Part shown: piece by piece, positions 34,593 through 43,107 of the stretch
Layout: every line of letters begins with the position of its first letter
Position numbering within the stretch: the first letter of the stretch is position 1
Source: Evansella sp041820985
GTDB taxonomy: Bacteria > Bacillota > Bacilli > Bacillales > Salisediminibacteriaceae
Direction of reading: 5' to 3'
Assembly (NCBI RefSeq): GCF_041820985.1
Contig: NZ_JBGUAU010000003.1
Span: 62,001-126,000 of the forward strand
Length of the DNA: 64,000 bases
The notes under the pieces: model-generated
Told to the model about the DNA's origin: nothing
The model's input: only the letters and a program-made list of their open reading frames with translations
The model's database searches: none
Made by a program: the position numbers and the translations under genes

Positions 34593-34625
34593 AAAAAAGA
34601 GACCCAAAGGAAAAAATGGGCCTCT
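34593..34625 (-). terminator. Intrinsic terminator of the pyrimidine-salvage operon
   Basis: On the minus strand AGAGGCCCA (34625-34617) pairs with TGGGTCTCT (34606-34598) with one G-U pair, followed by six Ts. It ends the thi operon 12 bp after thiY. Confidence 0.9.
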
Positions 34626-34636
34626 ATCTTATGGTC

Positions 34637-35638
34637 TCACTCTACAATATTCACAAAAATCTCATCCAAATTCGGCTCTTCCTCAATCAACCCGAACTCT
34701 AACATCCAATCGATCGTCTCTTGCCAAGACTCAGCATCCTGACTTCCGAAACCATTTGCAGACTCCATTTTTGGTAATAAGATTTGTAAGCTTTCTTTTT
34801 CTACAGATTCCACTAATGAAAAGTTCGCTTCATCTTGGTTATCTAATAAAATTTGCAACGCCTCATCAGGGTTTTCCACCATAAACTCATACCCCTTTGT
34901 TGCTCCACGCCAGAAAGCTTTGATTAGCTCTGAATCACTCTCCCACGTAGCATCATTCGTTACAAACACTAACTCATAGAAACTAGGAACTCCATAATCA
35001 ACAGGATTAAAATAACGAGTTTCATGACCATCATGACGTAACACAGGAACCTCATGATTGATGTACGCCCCTGTTACCGCATCTACACGTCCACTAACAA
35101 TAGAAGAACCTAGTTCAAATCCAACATCCACCATAGTTACATTATCAGGATTCCCACCATCATTCGCAACCATCGTTTTAATTAACGCTTCATTTACTGG
35201 GATTCCAGGATAACCAACAGTTTTCCCTTCCAGATCACTCGGAGATTGAATCTCACTATCCTCTAAGAAAATCGTATGATTTAGAGGGGATCTTACAATT
35301 GCCCCAATGGATTTCACCGGCACATCTTGATTCGCACGAGCAGTAACCACATCAGGCTGATAGGTAATCCCTAACGTAATTTGCCCTGCCGCAGCCAGAT
35401 TAATAGGGTCCGTAGGATTAGCCGGGAATTGAATATTTACTTTTATCCCTTCTTCTTCAAAAAAACCACGTTCAATTGCAGTATATAAGTAGCTGTGTAC
35501 TGCATTCGGGTACCAATCCAACATAATATCGATTTCCGTTAGCTCCGCCTCATCGGCGTTCCCGCCTTGTGCTTCACCATCTCCACAAGCCACAAGCAAT
35601 AATAACAGTGTAAAACTTAACAATAATAATTTTTTCAT
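34637..35638 (-). CDS. thiY: Pyrimidine-precursor ABC transporter substrate-binding lipoprotein
   Basis: 333 residues from ATG 35638; upstream in-frame ATGs overlap the GGAGG that serves this start. Lipobox LVAC gives Cys18. The mature protein is an NMT1/ThiY periplasmic-binding fold: IDIMLDWYPNAVHSYLYTA, GITYQPDVVTAR, KTVGYPGIPVNEALIKTM. ThiY captures N-formyl-4-amino-5-aminomethyl-2-methylpyrimidine, a thiamin degradation product. Last gene of the operon, two bases after thiX. Confidence 0.95.
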   Translation of the reverse strand: MKKLLLLSFTLLLLLVACGDGEAQGGNADEAELTEIDIMLDWYPNAVHSYLYTAIERGFFEEEGIKVNIQFPANPTDPINLAAAGQITLGITYQPDVVTARANQDVPVKSIGAIVRSPLNHTIFLEDSEIQSPSDLEGKTVGYPGIPVNEALIKTMVANDGGNPDNVTMVDVGFELGSSIVSGRVDAVTGAYINHEVPVLRHDGHETRYFNPVDYGVPSFYELVFVTNDATWESDSELIKAFWRGATKGYEFMVENPDEALQILLDNQDEANFSLVESVEKESLQILLPKMESANGFGSQDAESWQETIDWMLEFGLIEEEPNLDEIFVNIVE

Positions 35639-35640
35639 TT

Positions 35641-36387
35641 TCATTTCCTCCATTTAAATGCAAGTTTTTCTAGTAAATTAACAAACAAAAACAACACAAT
35701 TCCTACAATTGATAACAGTACAATCGGTGCAAATACCCCTGCACCATCAAACTGTGTCATCATTCTACGGCTAAAATAGCCAAGTCCTGCTTGAGCACCG
35801 AGCCATTCTCCAATGGCAGCACCAATAACACTTAGTGTTACTGCCACTTTTAACCCAGAGAAAAAATGTGGTAATGCCGATGGTACATCAAGCTTAAAGA
35901 AGATATCTTTCCTTGTTGCCCCCATCGTATATAGTAAATCCCGTAACTCCTTGTTGCTGGACCGAAGTCCATCAAACGTATTCACCGTTATAGGGAAAAA
36001 CGTAATAAGTAATGTAACTGCAACCTTACTCCAAATAGAATAGCCAAACCAAAGAACGAAGATTGGTGCTAAAGCAATGATTGGGATGGTTTGAGATGCA
36101 ATCAGTATAGGGTAAAACGCCTTTTCAGCTGTTTTACTAGTATTCATCCAAACTGCTAACCCAACACCTAACAGGATCGATAGAAGAAGTCCTGTTAAAA
36201 TAACAGATAACGTTGCGGGAAGATGTCCTATAAGTAAGACACTCCGCAAATCCCATAGCTTTACAGCTACTTGAGTCGGTGATGGCAATATAAAAGCTAA
36301 ACCTATGATTCTAGCAACAACTTCCCAAAGTACGAGTCCGGTTAGTATAAGGAGAGCTGGCGCAATATAATCTTTCCATTGTTTCAT
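35641..36387 (-). CDS. thiX: Pyrimidine-precursor ABC transporter permease
   Basis: 248 residues with six hydrophobic segments and the EAA-type loop DLLYTMGATRKDIFFKLDVPSALP that contacts the ATPase. Binding-protein-dependent permease of the SsuC/TauC/ThiX family. Its ATG overlaps the thiZ stop by 4 bp, and its last codons carry the ribosome binding site for thiY, so the three transporter genes are tightly coupled. Confidence 0.95.
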   Translation of the reverse strand: MKQWKDYIAPALLILTGLVLWEVVARIIGLAFILPSPTQVAVKLWDLRSVLLIGHLPATLSVILTGLLLSILLGVGLAVWMNTSKTAEKAFYPILIASQTIPIIALAPIFVLWFGYSIWSKVAVTLLITFFPITVNTFDGLRSSNKELRDLLYTMGATRKDIFFKLDVPSALPHFFSGLKVAVTLSVIGAAIGEWLGAQAGLGYFSRRMMTQFDGAGVFAPIVLLSIVGIVLFLFVNLLEKLAFKWRK

Positions 36388-37160
36388 GGCAACACCCTCG
36401 ATCGTAGCTGGTCGATTAAATACTCTTTTAGCTCAATAACCTTCGTCTTATGGATATCTTTTAATTGTCGAGGTCTTTCAAGAGGAACCTTCAACTCATA
36501 AAACTGCTGGATAGGAGCTTCGGTAAAAACAAATACTCGATCTGCCAAAAATAATGCTTCATCTACGTCATGAGTTATGAAGAGAACGGTAGATTTATAT
36601 TTTTCCCATTGGTTTAGAAGCCATTCCTGCATGTTTAAACGAGTAATTGCATCTAGAGAACTAAACGGTTCATCCAGCAAAAGTACATTAGACCCACTTA
36701 GTACGGTTCGCAAAAAGGATACTCGTTGTCTCATACCGCCAGATAAGTCACTTGGATATTTGTTTTCTACCCCGGTTAAACCGAACTCATCAAGGAGTTG
36801 TCGCACCTGAGTTTGTGCCTCTTTTTTCGGAATTCCTTTTATCTCTAACGGCAGAGCGGCATTATCCATAATTGTTCGCCATGGCATAAGTAGATCTTGT
36901 TGCGGCATATATCCAACTTTTCCGAGACGTTTTTCTTCGTTTTCACCGTTTAATAAAATACTTCCAATAGTTGGTTGCATAAGACCTGTCACTAATTTAA
37001 AGAGAGTCGTCTTTCCTGAACCACTAGGTCCAATAATGCATACAAACTCTCCTGTATTCACTTGGAAATCAAGGTTATCGAAAATAACCTTTTCATCCGA
37101 TCCTTTTGAAGGTGGATAGGTAAAGCTAATTTTTTCGAATTGTAATGCTGGCTTACTCAT
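36384..37160 (-). CDS. thiZ: Pyrimidine-precursor ABC transporter ATPase
   Basis: 258 residues from ATG 37160, inside the last codons of tenA (8-bp overlap). Walker A IGPSGSGKTTLF, Q-loop YMPQQDLLMPWRT, signature LSGGMRQRVSF, Walker B VLLLDEPFSSLDA and switch His in FITHDVDEA are all present. It energises uptake of formyl-aminopyrimidine with ThiX and ThiY. The open frame extends 17 codons upstream within tenA and is not needed. Confidence 0.95.
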   Translation of the reverse strand: MSKPALQFEKISFTYPPSKGSDEKVIFDNLDFQVNTGEFVCIIGPSGSGKTTLFKLVTGLMQPTIGSILLNGENEEKRLGKVGYMPQQDLLMPWRTIMDNAALPLEIKGIPKKEAQTQVRQLLDEFGLTGVENKYPSDLSGGMRQRVSFLRTVLSGSNVLLLDEPFSSLDAITRLNMQEWLLNQWEKYKSTVLFITHDVDEALFLADRVFVFTEAPIQQFYELKVPLERPRQLKDIHKTKVIELKEYLIDQLRSRVLP

Positions 37161-37833
37161 TGATTGGCCACATTTCCTCGTTGTAAGACATATCCCAGAA
37201 CATATACTCAAAACGAGTGGTATTTAAGAAAATTTCTTCGAGTTTCTCAAGCTCCGCATCTGACTTTCCTTCTGTAAGTTCATCTAGTAGATTGATACAC
37301 CATTTCGCGAGGTCGCCAAACTCGTTAGAACTGTACATTTGGATCCATTCTCCATAAAATTCATGATCACTTGCTCCAGGTACTTCATTTAACTCTTTCC
37401 CGATCTCCCAATAGCTCCACATGCAAGGTAGAAGTGCTGCAACAAGCTCCGCAAGTGTACCGTTTTGCCCAACGTGAAGCATGTAATGAGTATACGCAAG
37501 AGTCGTTGGAGAAGGATCTGCCTTTTCAAACTCTTCTTCTGAAATCCCAAACTTCTTTCCATATTCACGGTGTAACGACATTTCTTCATTTAATGTAGAA
37601 TCTAATAAGTTAGCAAACTTCCCCATCGTCTCCACATCTGTTGCCTTAACCGCACCAATAGCAAACAGCTTTGCATAATCAATTAAATACAAATAATCCT
37701 GCACCATAAAGAAACGAAACTTCTCTTTATCCAGCGTACCATCCCCAATCCCCCTAACAAACGGATGAGCATGATTCTGTCTCCAAATCGGCTGCAACTT
37801 ATCATATAAACGCTCACTAAACTTCATAGTCAT
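37153..37833 (-). CDS. tenA: Aminopyrimidine aminohydrolase / thiaminase II
   Basis: 226 residues. All-helical TenA fold with C137 in LLPCMWSYWEIG (nucleophile, equivalent to Cys135 of B. subtilis) and E209 in TRFEYMFWDM as general acid. It converts 4-amino-5-aminomethyl-2-methylpyrimidine to HMP for thiamin synthesis. Lies between ylmB and the transporter, fitting the salvage pathway described for Bacillus halodurans. GAGGGGTG precedes the ATG. Confidence 0.97.
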   Translation of the reverse strand: MTMKFSERLYDKLQPIWRQNHAHPFVRGIGDGTLDKEKFRFFMVQDYLYLIDYAKLFAIGAVKATDVETMGKFANLLDSTLNEEMSLHREYGKKFGISEEEFEKADPSPTTLAYTHYMLHVGQNGTLAELVAALLPCMWSYWEIGKELNEVPGASDHEFYGEWIQMYSSNEFGDLAKWCINLLDELTEGKSDAELEKLEEIFLNTTRFEYMFWDMSYNEEMWPINE

Positions 37834-37917
37834 AACGAAACACCCCTCTAATAAAATCTAAGTTTGATATATCACTCACAAACCTTTCACAAACCTTTCA
37901 CCGGTCAACCATTCACC

Positions 37918-37953
37918 GGTCTGGTCCCCGAACTTTTGTTCCGGGACCAGACC
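37918..37953. repeat. GGTCTGGTCCC hairpin repeat
   Basis: GGTCTGGTCCCCGAAC (37918-37933), TTTT, GTTCCGGGACCAGACC (37938-37953): a 16-bp stem with one mismatch in the gap between ylmB and tenA. Same type as the hairpin at 42936-42979 (GGTCCCCGAC core). Confidence 0.85.
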
Positions 37954-37992
37954 CCCGACAATTTTGTGAACATATCCAAATTGTTCACAAAT

Positions 37993-38028
37993 TCGTACGG
38001 TCCCAGGTCCCTGAACTTTTTGTGACAA
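37993..38028. repeat. 36-bp direct repeat, copy flanking the 3' side of ylmB
   Basis: Begins TCGTACGGTCCCAGGTCCC and ends TTTTTGTGACAA. It differs at one base from 39366-39401 on the other side of ylmB, in the same orientation. Confidence 0.9.
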
Positions 38029-38049
38029 TACAAAACACACTGTATTTTC

Positions 38050-39333
38050 TTATTTCTTTGTATTAGCCCACTCATAAATAAACGTTAATAGCACTTTCGT
38101 ATATTCCACTAGCTGTTTAATAGAAACTTGCTCATTCACTGCATGGGCATTTTGCAAATCGCCAGGACCGTATATAACTGTAGGAATACCTTCTGCACCA
38201 AGCCAACCACCGTCGGTAACAGTTGGGGAAACATCCACTACCGCTTCAGAACCTACGATACCTTGGTGCTTCTTAGCCAACAACTGAACTCCTTCATTTG
38301 CAGGATCCACCGCTAGTGAAGGGAATATCTCTCCACGATCCTCAATCATGGAAGTTCCACCCCATTCAAACCTAGGTAAATTGTCTTTCAACCAAGGATC
38401 CCCTTTTGCCACATTCAAAATATGTTCCTCAATCTCTCGACTCACTTCTTCATGATTCTCATTCGGATAAAAATGAACAGTAATCCATAATCGGCACTCA
38501 TCTGCAATGAAAGCGGCATGACGTCCGCCCTCAATTACAGCAGGATTAATCGTATTTGCTCCAGGTGGACAACCAGGGTAACTCTTTGTCACTGCCCAGT
38601 GTCTTTCTAAATCTTGCAAACCTTGAATCACTTTTGTCATCTTTTCAATGGCACTAGCACCAATTAGACCACCACCAGCATGAATCATATTGCGGCGAGT
38701 TGCATCGTGAAATGTTCTCTCACTTTTAATCGTAATCCACCCAGTAATAACGCCACCTTGTCCTTGAATATGTAAATCACTCGTGTCTACCACAATCGCA
38801 AAATCTGCCTTCGCGCCACCGTTACGCTTACAGCATTGCAACGTTCCTGCTTCCCCGACTTCTTCTCCAATCACTGATTGAAATGAAAGATCACCAGGAA
38901 ATTTCACTCCTTTCTCTCGAAGTAATCTCAGAGCAAAGAGTGCACCAGCTAAGCCACCTTTCATATCAGCGGCTCCACGACCAATAACATATCCATCACG
39001 GACAATTGGAGTGAAAGGGTCTAATTCCCAAGCTTCATCAGGACTTACCTCTGCAACATCAACATGACCATTAATAATGAGACTCTTATAACGCCCACTA
39101 TCTGTGCCCTTTAAAAACCCCACAACATTGGGATCGTTCGGATACACATCCCACATATCAATCTCAAAACCTAGATGACTCAAATACTCAGCTACAAAGT
39201 CCTGTGCTTCTTTCGTGTTCCGAGCAGGTGGAGCAGGAGTTTCATAGGAAATGAGTGTCTTCAGTAACTCAATCATCTCATCCTGCCGAGCGTCCACATC
39301 ACTAAGGAGTTCCTCTAACAAGTCTTTATTCAT
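38050..39333 (-). CDS. ylmB: Formylaminopyrimidine deformylase (YlmB, M20/ArgE family)
   Basis: 427 residues. M20 di-metal hydrolase: H90 and D92 in IINGHVDVAEV, D123 in GRGAADMKGG, E157/E158 in SVIGEEVGEAGT, and a dimerisation/lid domain (about 200-320, NTINPAVIEGG). The location behind a TPP riboswitch and before tenA-thiZXY identifies it as YlmB, which removes the formyl group from the imported pyrimidine, rather than ArgE or DapE. GGAGGGGAA precedes the start. The 216-bp gap to tenA is unusually large for this operon and filled with repeats. Confidence 0.93.
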   Translation of the reverse strand: MNKDLLEELLSDVDARQDEMIELLKTLISYETPAPPARNTKEAQDFVAEYLSHLGFEIDMWDVYPNDPNVVGFLKGTDSGRYKSLIINGHVDVAEVSPDEAWELDPFTPIVRDGYVIGRGAADMKGGLAGALFALRLLREKGVKFPGDLSFQSVIGEEVGEAGTLQCCKRNGGAKADFAIVVDTSDLHIQGQGGVITGWITIKSERTFHDATRRNMIHAGGGLIGASAIEKMTKVIQGLQDLERHWAVTKSYPGCPPGANTINPAVIEGGRHAAFIADECRLWITVHFYPNENHEEVSREIEEHILNVAKGDPWLKDNLPRFEWGGTSMIEDRGEIFPSLAVDPANEGVQLLAKKHQGIVGSEAVVDVSPTVTDGGWLGAEGIPTVIYGPGDLQNAHAVNEQVSIKQLVEYTKVLLTFIYEWANTKK

Positions 39334-39365
39334 TCAATTTCCCCTCCTTCAAAACTGTCACAAAA

Positions 39366-39401
39366 TCGTACAGTCCCAGGTCCCTGAACTTTTTGTGACA
39401 A
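39366..39401. repeat. 36-bp direct repeat, copy flanking the 5' side of ylmB
   Basis: Begins TCGTACAGTCCCAGGTCCC and ends TTTTTGTGACAA; partner of 37993-38028 with one difference. Confidence 0.9.
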
Positions 39402-39408
39402 CATACAA

Positions 39409-39442
39409 AAAAGCCACTTCTTGTTGGAAAGAAGCGGCTTTA
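39409..39442 (-). terminator. Terminator of the TPP riboswitch
   Basis: On the minus strand AAGCCGCTTCTT (39440-39429) pairs with AAGAAGTGGCTT (39422-39411), with one G-U pair, followed by six Ts. It stands between the aptamer and ylmB, the usual arrangement for transcription attenuation by TPP. Confidence 0.9.
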
Positions 39443-39499
39443 AACAACCAAATAATACATGATGCAAAGGGAAACAATGGTCTTTCCCTTTACTATGTC

Positions 39500-39596
39500 T
39501 TTACACTTCTTCCCTACGCTAGTGCGAACTAGATCAGGTTATAAGGGTTAAGACGATCGTCTCTCTCAGCTTTATCAAGCACCCCTAGTAGTGGTA
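39500..39596 (-). promoter_or_regulatory. TPP riboswitch (THI box)
   Basis: On the minus strand the conserved blocks occur in order: ACTAGGGGTGCTTG, GCTGAGAGAGACG, CTTAACCCTTATAACCTGATC, a variable hairpin CTAGTTCGCACTAG, and GCGTAGGGAAGAAGTG. CTGAGA and ACCTGATC are the pyrimidine- and pyrophosphate-sensing signatures. It controls ylmB-tenA-thiZXY, so the salvage operon is shut off when thiamin pyrophosphate is abundant. Confidence 0.97.
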
Positions 39597-39844
39597 CATA
39601 TGAAATTATTTAAGAGTTTTGAAAATTAACAACTCGCTTATAGTTGTATCATACTATGGAAAGTTCTTCAACTACCTATTACATTTTTTCTCTCTAAGAC
39701 TTTAGAAAGATATCTAGTTAGTTCGAATTAACTGATTTAGAAAATATACCCAAATTTAATACTTTAGGATAATACTCAAAGGGAAACTGCGGTGCTAGTA
39801 TTGGTGAGAAGATTCTATAAAACGCACGAAGAGGAGGTAAAATA

Positions 39845-41533
39845 TTGTATAAGAAAAGTTGGAAAATACTTAGCATTTGTTTCCTTTCAGTAATCCTCAT
39901 AATTGGACAACCAGTACTAGCAAACACAGAAGAGGAAGGTCTTATCGTAACAGACATGAACCAATTAACAAAAGAAAACCTTGTAGAAAGTCTCCTTGGT
40001 GAAGGAGTAACAGTTACGAACATATCACTTAAAGGAGTAGATGTATCTTCTGGTTTCTTTACAGGTGGAGAGGATATTATCGGTTTTGATCAAGGAATCA
40101 TACTAAGTACAGGCTCTGTACATAATGTTATTGGTCCCAACACATCGGATACAATAGCATATGAAACAGGCTTACCAGGTGACGAAGATCTTGATAAATT
40201 AATTCCTGGCTATAGGACATATGACGCAACTGTACTAGAATTTGACTTCATTCCGGAAAAAGATAGTATATATTTCCAGTATGTGTTTGCATCTGATGAA
40301 TACAATGAGTATGTAAATTCTTCATTTAATGATGTCTTTGGCTTTTTTATTAATGGGGAAAACGAAGCAAAGCTTCCTGGTACCGACATTGTTGTTTCTA
40401 TTAATAATGTGAACGGAGGAGAGCCGTATGGAAGTGACAATGCCTCGAATCCTGAGTTTTACCGTAACAATGATATTGAGAGTGGTGCACCACTCAATAC
40501 GGAGATGGATGGGTTAACAGTAGTCTTGTCTGTTGAGGCACAAGTGAACGCTGGAGAAGTGAACACAATAAAAATGGCAATTGCCGACGCAGGAGATCGA
40601 GACTTAGATTCTAATGTTTTTATTAAAGCTGGTAGCTTCACGGACCGCCCAGAAGAACCAGAGCCAGTAGAACCAGAAGTTCCTGAAGAACCTGAGAACC
40701 CATTGGAGTTTGGAGATTGTATCACTGATTGTGAACCCGCAGAACTACCAGTAACAATCACGCCTATATGTACAGAAGAGGAAGGGGTTCATGCTTGGGT
40801 AATTACAAATCCTAATGACCAAGAGATTGAAGTGAAATGGGGATCGGAATACCCTGGAACAATTATCGATCACAAGGTTATTGGACCAGGAGAGACAATT
40901 ATTACAACACCTGAGACAGCGGGAGATACTATTACTCTCGAATTCCCACTATTAACGCAACCAGAAGAAGTTGCAGAAGATAAAGAAGCAGAAGATGAAA
41001 CAAACCAAGAAAACGAAGAATCCTCTGAAAACGACGGAAACGATGAGGACGAGCAGTCAGAATCAAATGAGGATAGCAATTCAAATGAGAACAACACAGA
41101 AACAAATGAAGAAGACACAGCAGACGAAAGCACCAACAATACCGATACAAACGAGGAAAACAATAACTCTCAGACCAACGATGCGACTACATCTTCGAGT
41201 GATAATGAAGAGGAAACGGTAGAAGAGGAAGAACGACTATATGAACTAATTCAAATTACCGCTTCTACATCTGATATTGATTGTGAACCATCCAAACCAG
41301 AGGAGCCAGAAGCACCAGAAGAAGAGGATGATGAAGAAGAACAACCAGCTCCACCTGTGAAAAAAACAAAACAAGAAACTCCTACGGATAGAGAAGACAA
41401 ACCTAAAACAATCGACGGTGGAAAGCTTCCAAGAACGTCAAGTCCTTGGTATAACATTTTTGCCGTAAGCACAGTAGGTTTTATATTATCAGGATTCATC
41501 CTCATGAGAAGAGTAAAACGAAGAATTTATTAA
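39845..41533 (+). CDS. Choice-of-anchor L surface protein with LPRTS sorting signal
   Basis: 562 residues starting at TTG 39845 with GGAGG upstream. A signal peptide (1-26, ending VLA) leads to the choice-of-anchor L domain (about 35-265: GEGVTVTNISLKG, FFTGGEDIIGFDQGIILSTG, FQYVFASDEYNEYV, GFFINGEN). Then a proline/glutamate linker, a small beta domain (about 295-370), a long acidic Glu/Asn/Thr/Ser-rich stretch (375-460), and a second acidic part. The C-terminus has LPRTS (528-532), a hydrophobic helix and RRVKRRIY, a sortase signal with Ser in place of Gly. Its sortase is encoded next. Confidence 0.9.
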   Translation: MYKKSWKILSICFLSVILIIGQPVLANTEEEGLIVTDMNQLTKENLVESLLGEGVTVTNISLKGVDVSSGFFTGGEDIIGFDQGIILSTGSVHNVIGPNTSDTIAYETGLPGDEDLDKLIPGYRTYDATVLEFDFIPEKDSIYFQYVFASDEYNEYVNSSFNDVFGFFINGENEAKLPGTDIVVSINNVNGGEPYGSDNASNPEFYRNNDIESGAPLNTEMDGLTVVLSVEAQVNAGEVNTIKMAIADAGDRDLDSNVFIKAGSFTDRPEEPEPVEPEVPEEPENPLEFGDCITDCEPAELPVTITPICTEEEGVHAWVITNPNDQEIEVKWGSEYPGTIIDHKVIGPGETIITTPETAGDTITLEFPLLTQPEEVAEDKEAEDETNQENEESSENDGNDEDEQSESNEDSNSNENNTETNEEDTADESTNNTDTNEENNNSQTNDATTSSSDNEEETVEEEERLYELIQITASTSDIDCEPSKPEEPEAPEEEDDEEEQPAPPVKKTKQETPTDREDKPKTIDGGKLPRTSSPWYNIFAVSTVGFILSGFILMRRVKRRIY

Positions 41534-41560
41534 AAAACATTCCAACGCGAGGTGAAAAAC

Positions 41561-42268
41561 ATGCCAAACCAACTGAAGAATCTATTGGTGATCGTATGCC
41601 TTTTTATCTCGCTCACCTTTGTTATCACGTCACTAATACAAATTCAACTAGGCTCAACTCAAGTAGATCAATCACTAGAAGAATGGAACACCCAAACGGC
41701 CAACCTACAAGTAGAACTCCTCATCCAAGACCATCAAGAAAAGCCAACACACCAAAGAACACACAAAACTGCCCCAAATATTCCAACCATTGATGAAGAC
41801 ACACAAAACAAAGAACAACCATACCAACTCATCTACGAAAACCGGCCATCTCGAGGAGACATTTTTGGGAAAATGTATATCCCAAGACTAGACAGAGAAA
41901 TACCCATCATTTCCGGAACAGATGATGAGGAACTAGACAAAGGAGTAGGTCACTTTATCGGAAGCGTCCTACCAGGCGAAAACGACAACACCGTTTTCGC
42001 AGGCCACAACAACACCGTTTTCCGTAACTTTGACCAAATACAGCTAGGTGATCTTATCGAAATCGAAACTCATGAAGGAACATTCATCTACCAGCTAAAA
42101 GATGAAAGAATCGTGCATGAAGATGACCGCACTGTCATTATCTCTTATGACGAACCAGTTATTACCCTAATCACCTGCTACCCACTAGACTTCTTCGGCT
42201 TTACAACAGAACGATATATCCTAACAGGCAAACTAATAGAATCCAACGGGCAAACAATAACCAACTGA
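41561..42268 (+). CDS. Class D sortase
   Basis: 235 residues from ATG 41561 (GCGAGGTG upstream; GTG 41552 possible). One N-terminal membrane segment, a hydrophilic linker, then the sortase barrel: GKMYIPRLDREIPIISG, VFAGHNNTVF (catalytic His), TLITCYPLDFFG (catalytic Cys) and TTERYILTG (catalytic Arg). The TLxTC-type motif and size fit class D. It lies 27 bp after its likely substrate carrying LPRTS; SrtD-type enzymes often prefer LPNTA/LPxTS variants. Terminated by an intrinsic terminator overlapping its stop. Confidence 0.93.
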   Translation: MPNQLKNLLVIVCLFISLTFVITSLIQIQLGSTQVDQSLEEWNTQTANLQVELLIQDHQEKPTHQRTHKTAPNIPTIDEDTQNKEQPYQLIYENRPSRGDIFGKMYIPRLDREIPIISGTDDEELDKGVGHFIGSVLPGENDNTVFAGHNNTVFRNFDQIQLGDLIEIETHEGTFIYQLKDERIVHEDDRTVIISYDEPVITLITCYPLDFFGFTTERYILTGKLIESNGQTITN

Positions 42269-42298
42269 ACTGAACCCACACTAGGGCTCAGTTTTTTT
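42268..42298 (+). terminator. Intrinsic terminator
   Basis: AACTGAACCC (42268-42277) pairs with GGGCTCAGTT (42284-42293) with one mismatch, followed by a T-run. Confidence 0.85.
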
Positions 42299-42471
42299 AT
42301 GCTTACATGGACAATCATTTGATATATGATACAATTATTTTTGGGAAAACAAAGTGATAATAACAGGTAATTATGTCCTATTCCGTAAATGGTTAACGTT
42401 TTCATCTACCATCATCGTCTCTAGAACTTTGCGTGACGAAGATGACAAATAAAGGAGAGATCCAACACACC

Positions 42472-42921
42472 ATGACAAAAAAATACAATCAAAACATGAC
42501 AGGGAACCATAAAACAGAAGTAGAATTATCACCTAGAGAGTTACCAATGAATGTAAAAATCGTTGCTATGTTCAATCACATGTTAGCGCTATCTGTACCA
42601 TTATTAAATATCATCGTTACCTTGCTTTACTGGCTTTTTGTAAGAAGACAATCTACCTTTGCAGACTATAGCGGCAAACAGTCGCTGAACTTTCAAATAA
42701 CATTTGTTCTATATTTACTAGGAGCTATCCTAATATGGGTTGCAGCAGGATTGATTCACCAACAAATCCCATCTATGGTAACAATCATTATAGGAAATAC
42801 AGCGATCATCTCCATATTTGCATCATTAATCGTATTCTGGATCACGGTCATGATTGCAGGCTATAAAACAGTAAGTGGTAAAAAATTCAAATACCCCTTA
42901 GCAATCCAATTTCTAAAATAA
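42472..42921 (+). CDS. DUF4870-family membrane protein
   Basis: 149 residues from ATG 42472; an upstream AAAGGAGAG is 12 bases away, and ATG 42442 is an alternative. After a polar N-terminus, MNVKIVAMFNHMLALSVP and the loop FADYSGKQSLNFQIT are typical of DUF4870 (TIC20-like) small proteins with three or four membrane helices. Function unknown. Single gene followed by a strong hairpin. Confidence 0.8.
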   Translation: MTKKYNQNMTGNHKTEVELSPRELPMNVKIVAMFNHMLALSVPLLNIIVTLLYWLFVRRQSTFADYSGKQSLNFQITFVLYLLGAILIWVAAGLIHQQIPSMVTIIIGNTAIISIFASLIVFWITVMIAGYKTVSGKKFKYPLAIQFLK

Positions 42922-42935
42922 GTTCATGAAAAATT

Positions 42936-42979
42936 CACGGACCTGGTCCCCGACACTTTTGTCGGGGACCAGGTCCGTG
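42936..42979. repeat. Perfect 19-bp GGTCCCCGAC hairpin repeat
   Basis: CACGGACCTGGTCCCCGAC (42936-42954), loop ACTTTT, then its exact complement to 42979. No mismatch. Followed by TCTATTTTGTGAC. Same family as 37918-37953 and sharing AGGTCC/GGACCT and TTTTGTGAC with the 36-bp repeats around ylmB. It may also terminate the DUF4870 transcript. Confidence 0.92.
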
Positions 42980-43107
42980 TCTATTTTGTGACATCTTTTC
43001 AAATTACGTGTAACGAATTCAAAGGAATAAACGCCTAAGTATAAAGAGGATTTTAGCATACAAAATTCATAAATTTAGGTCTGTAAATAATAAAAGGGAG
43101 GTTTGTT

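Larger units (their letters stand above)
39334..39844. other. Gap between ylmB and the anchor-L surface protein
   Basis: 511 bp holding, on the minus strand, the TPP riboswitch and its terminator, and the 36-bp repeat. The segment 39600-39830 carries divergent promoters presumably, but no clear -35/-10 pair was found; GGAGG at 39834 serves the rightward gene. Confidence 0.6.

Noticed and set aside
38050..39333. ArgE/DapE (arginine or lysine biosynthesis) for the M20 peptidase-like gene
   Set aside because: It is behind a TPP riboswitch and followed by tenA and thiZXY; the arg operon in this window has argJ and needs no ArgE.
39845..41533. Many antisense open frames under the acidic surface protein and the LysM gene
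   Set aside because: They are shadows of repetitive Glu/Asp/Thr/Pro codons on the opposite strand and lack start signals.
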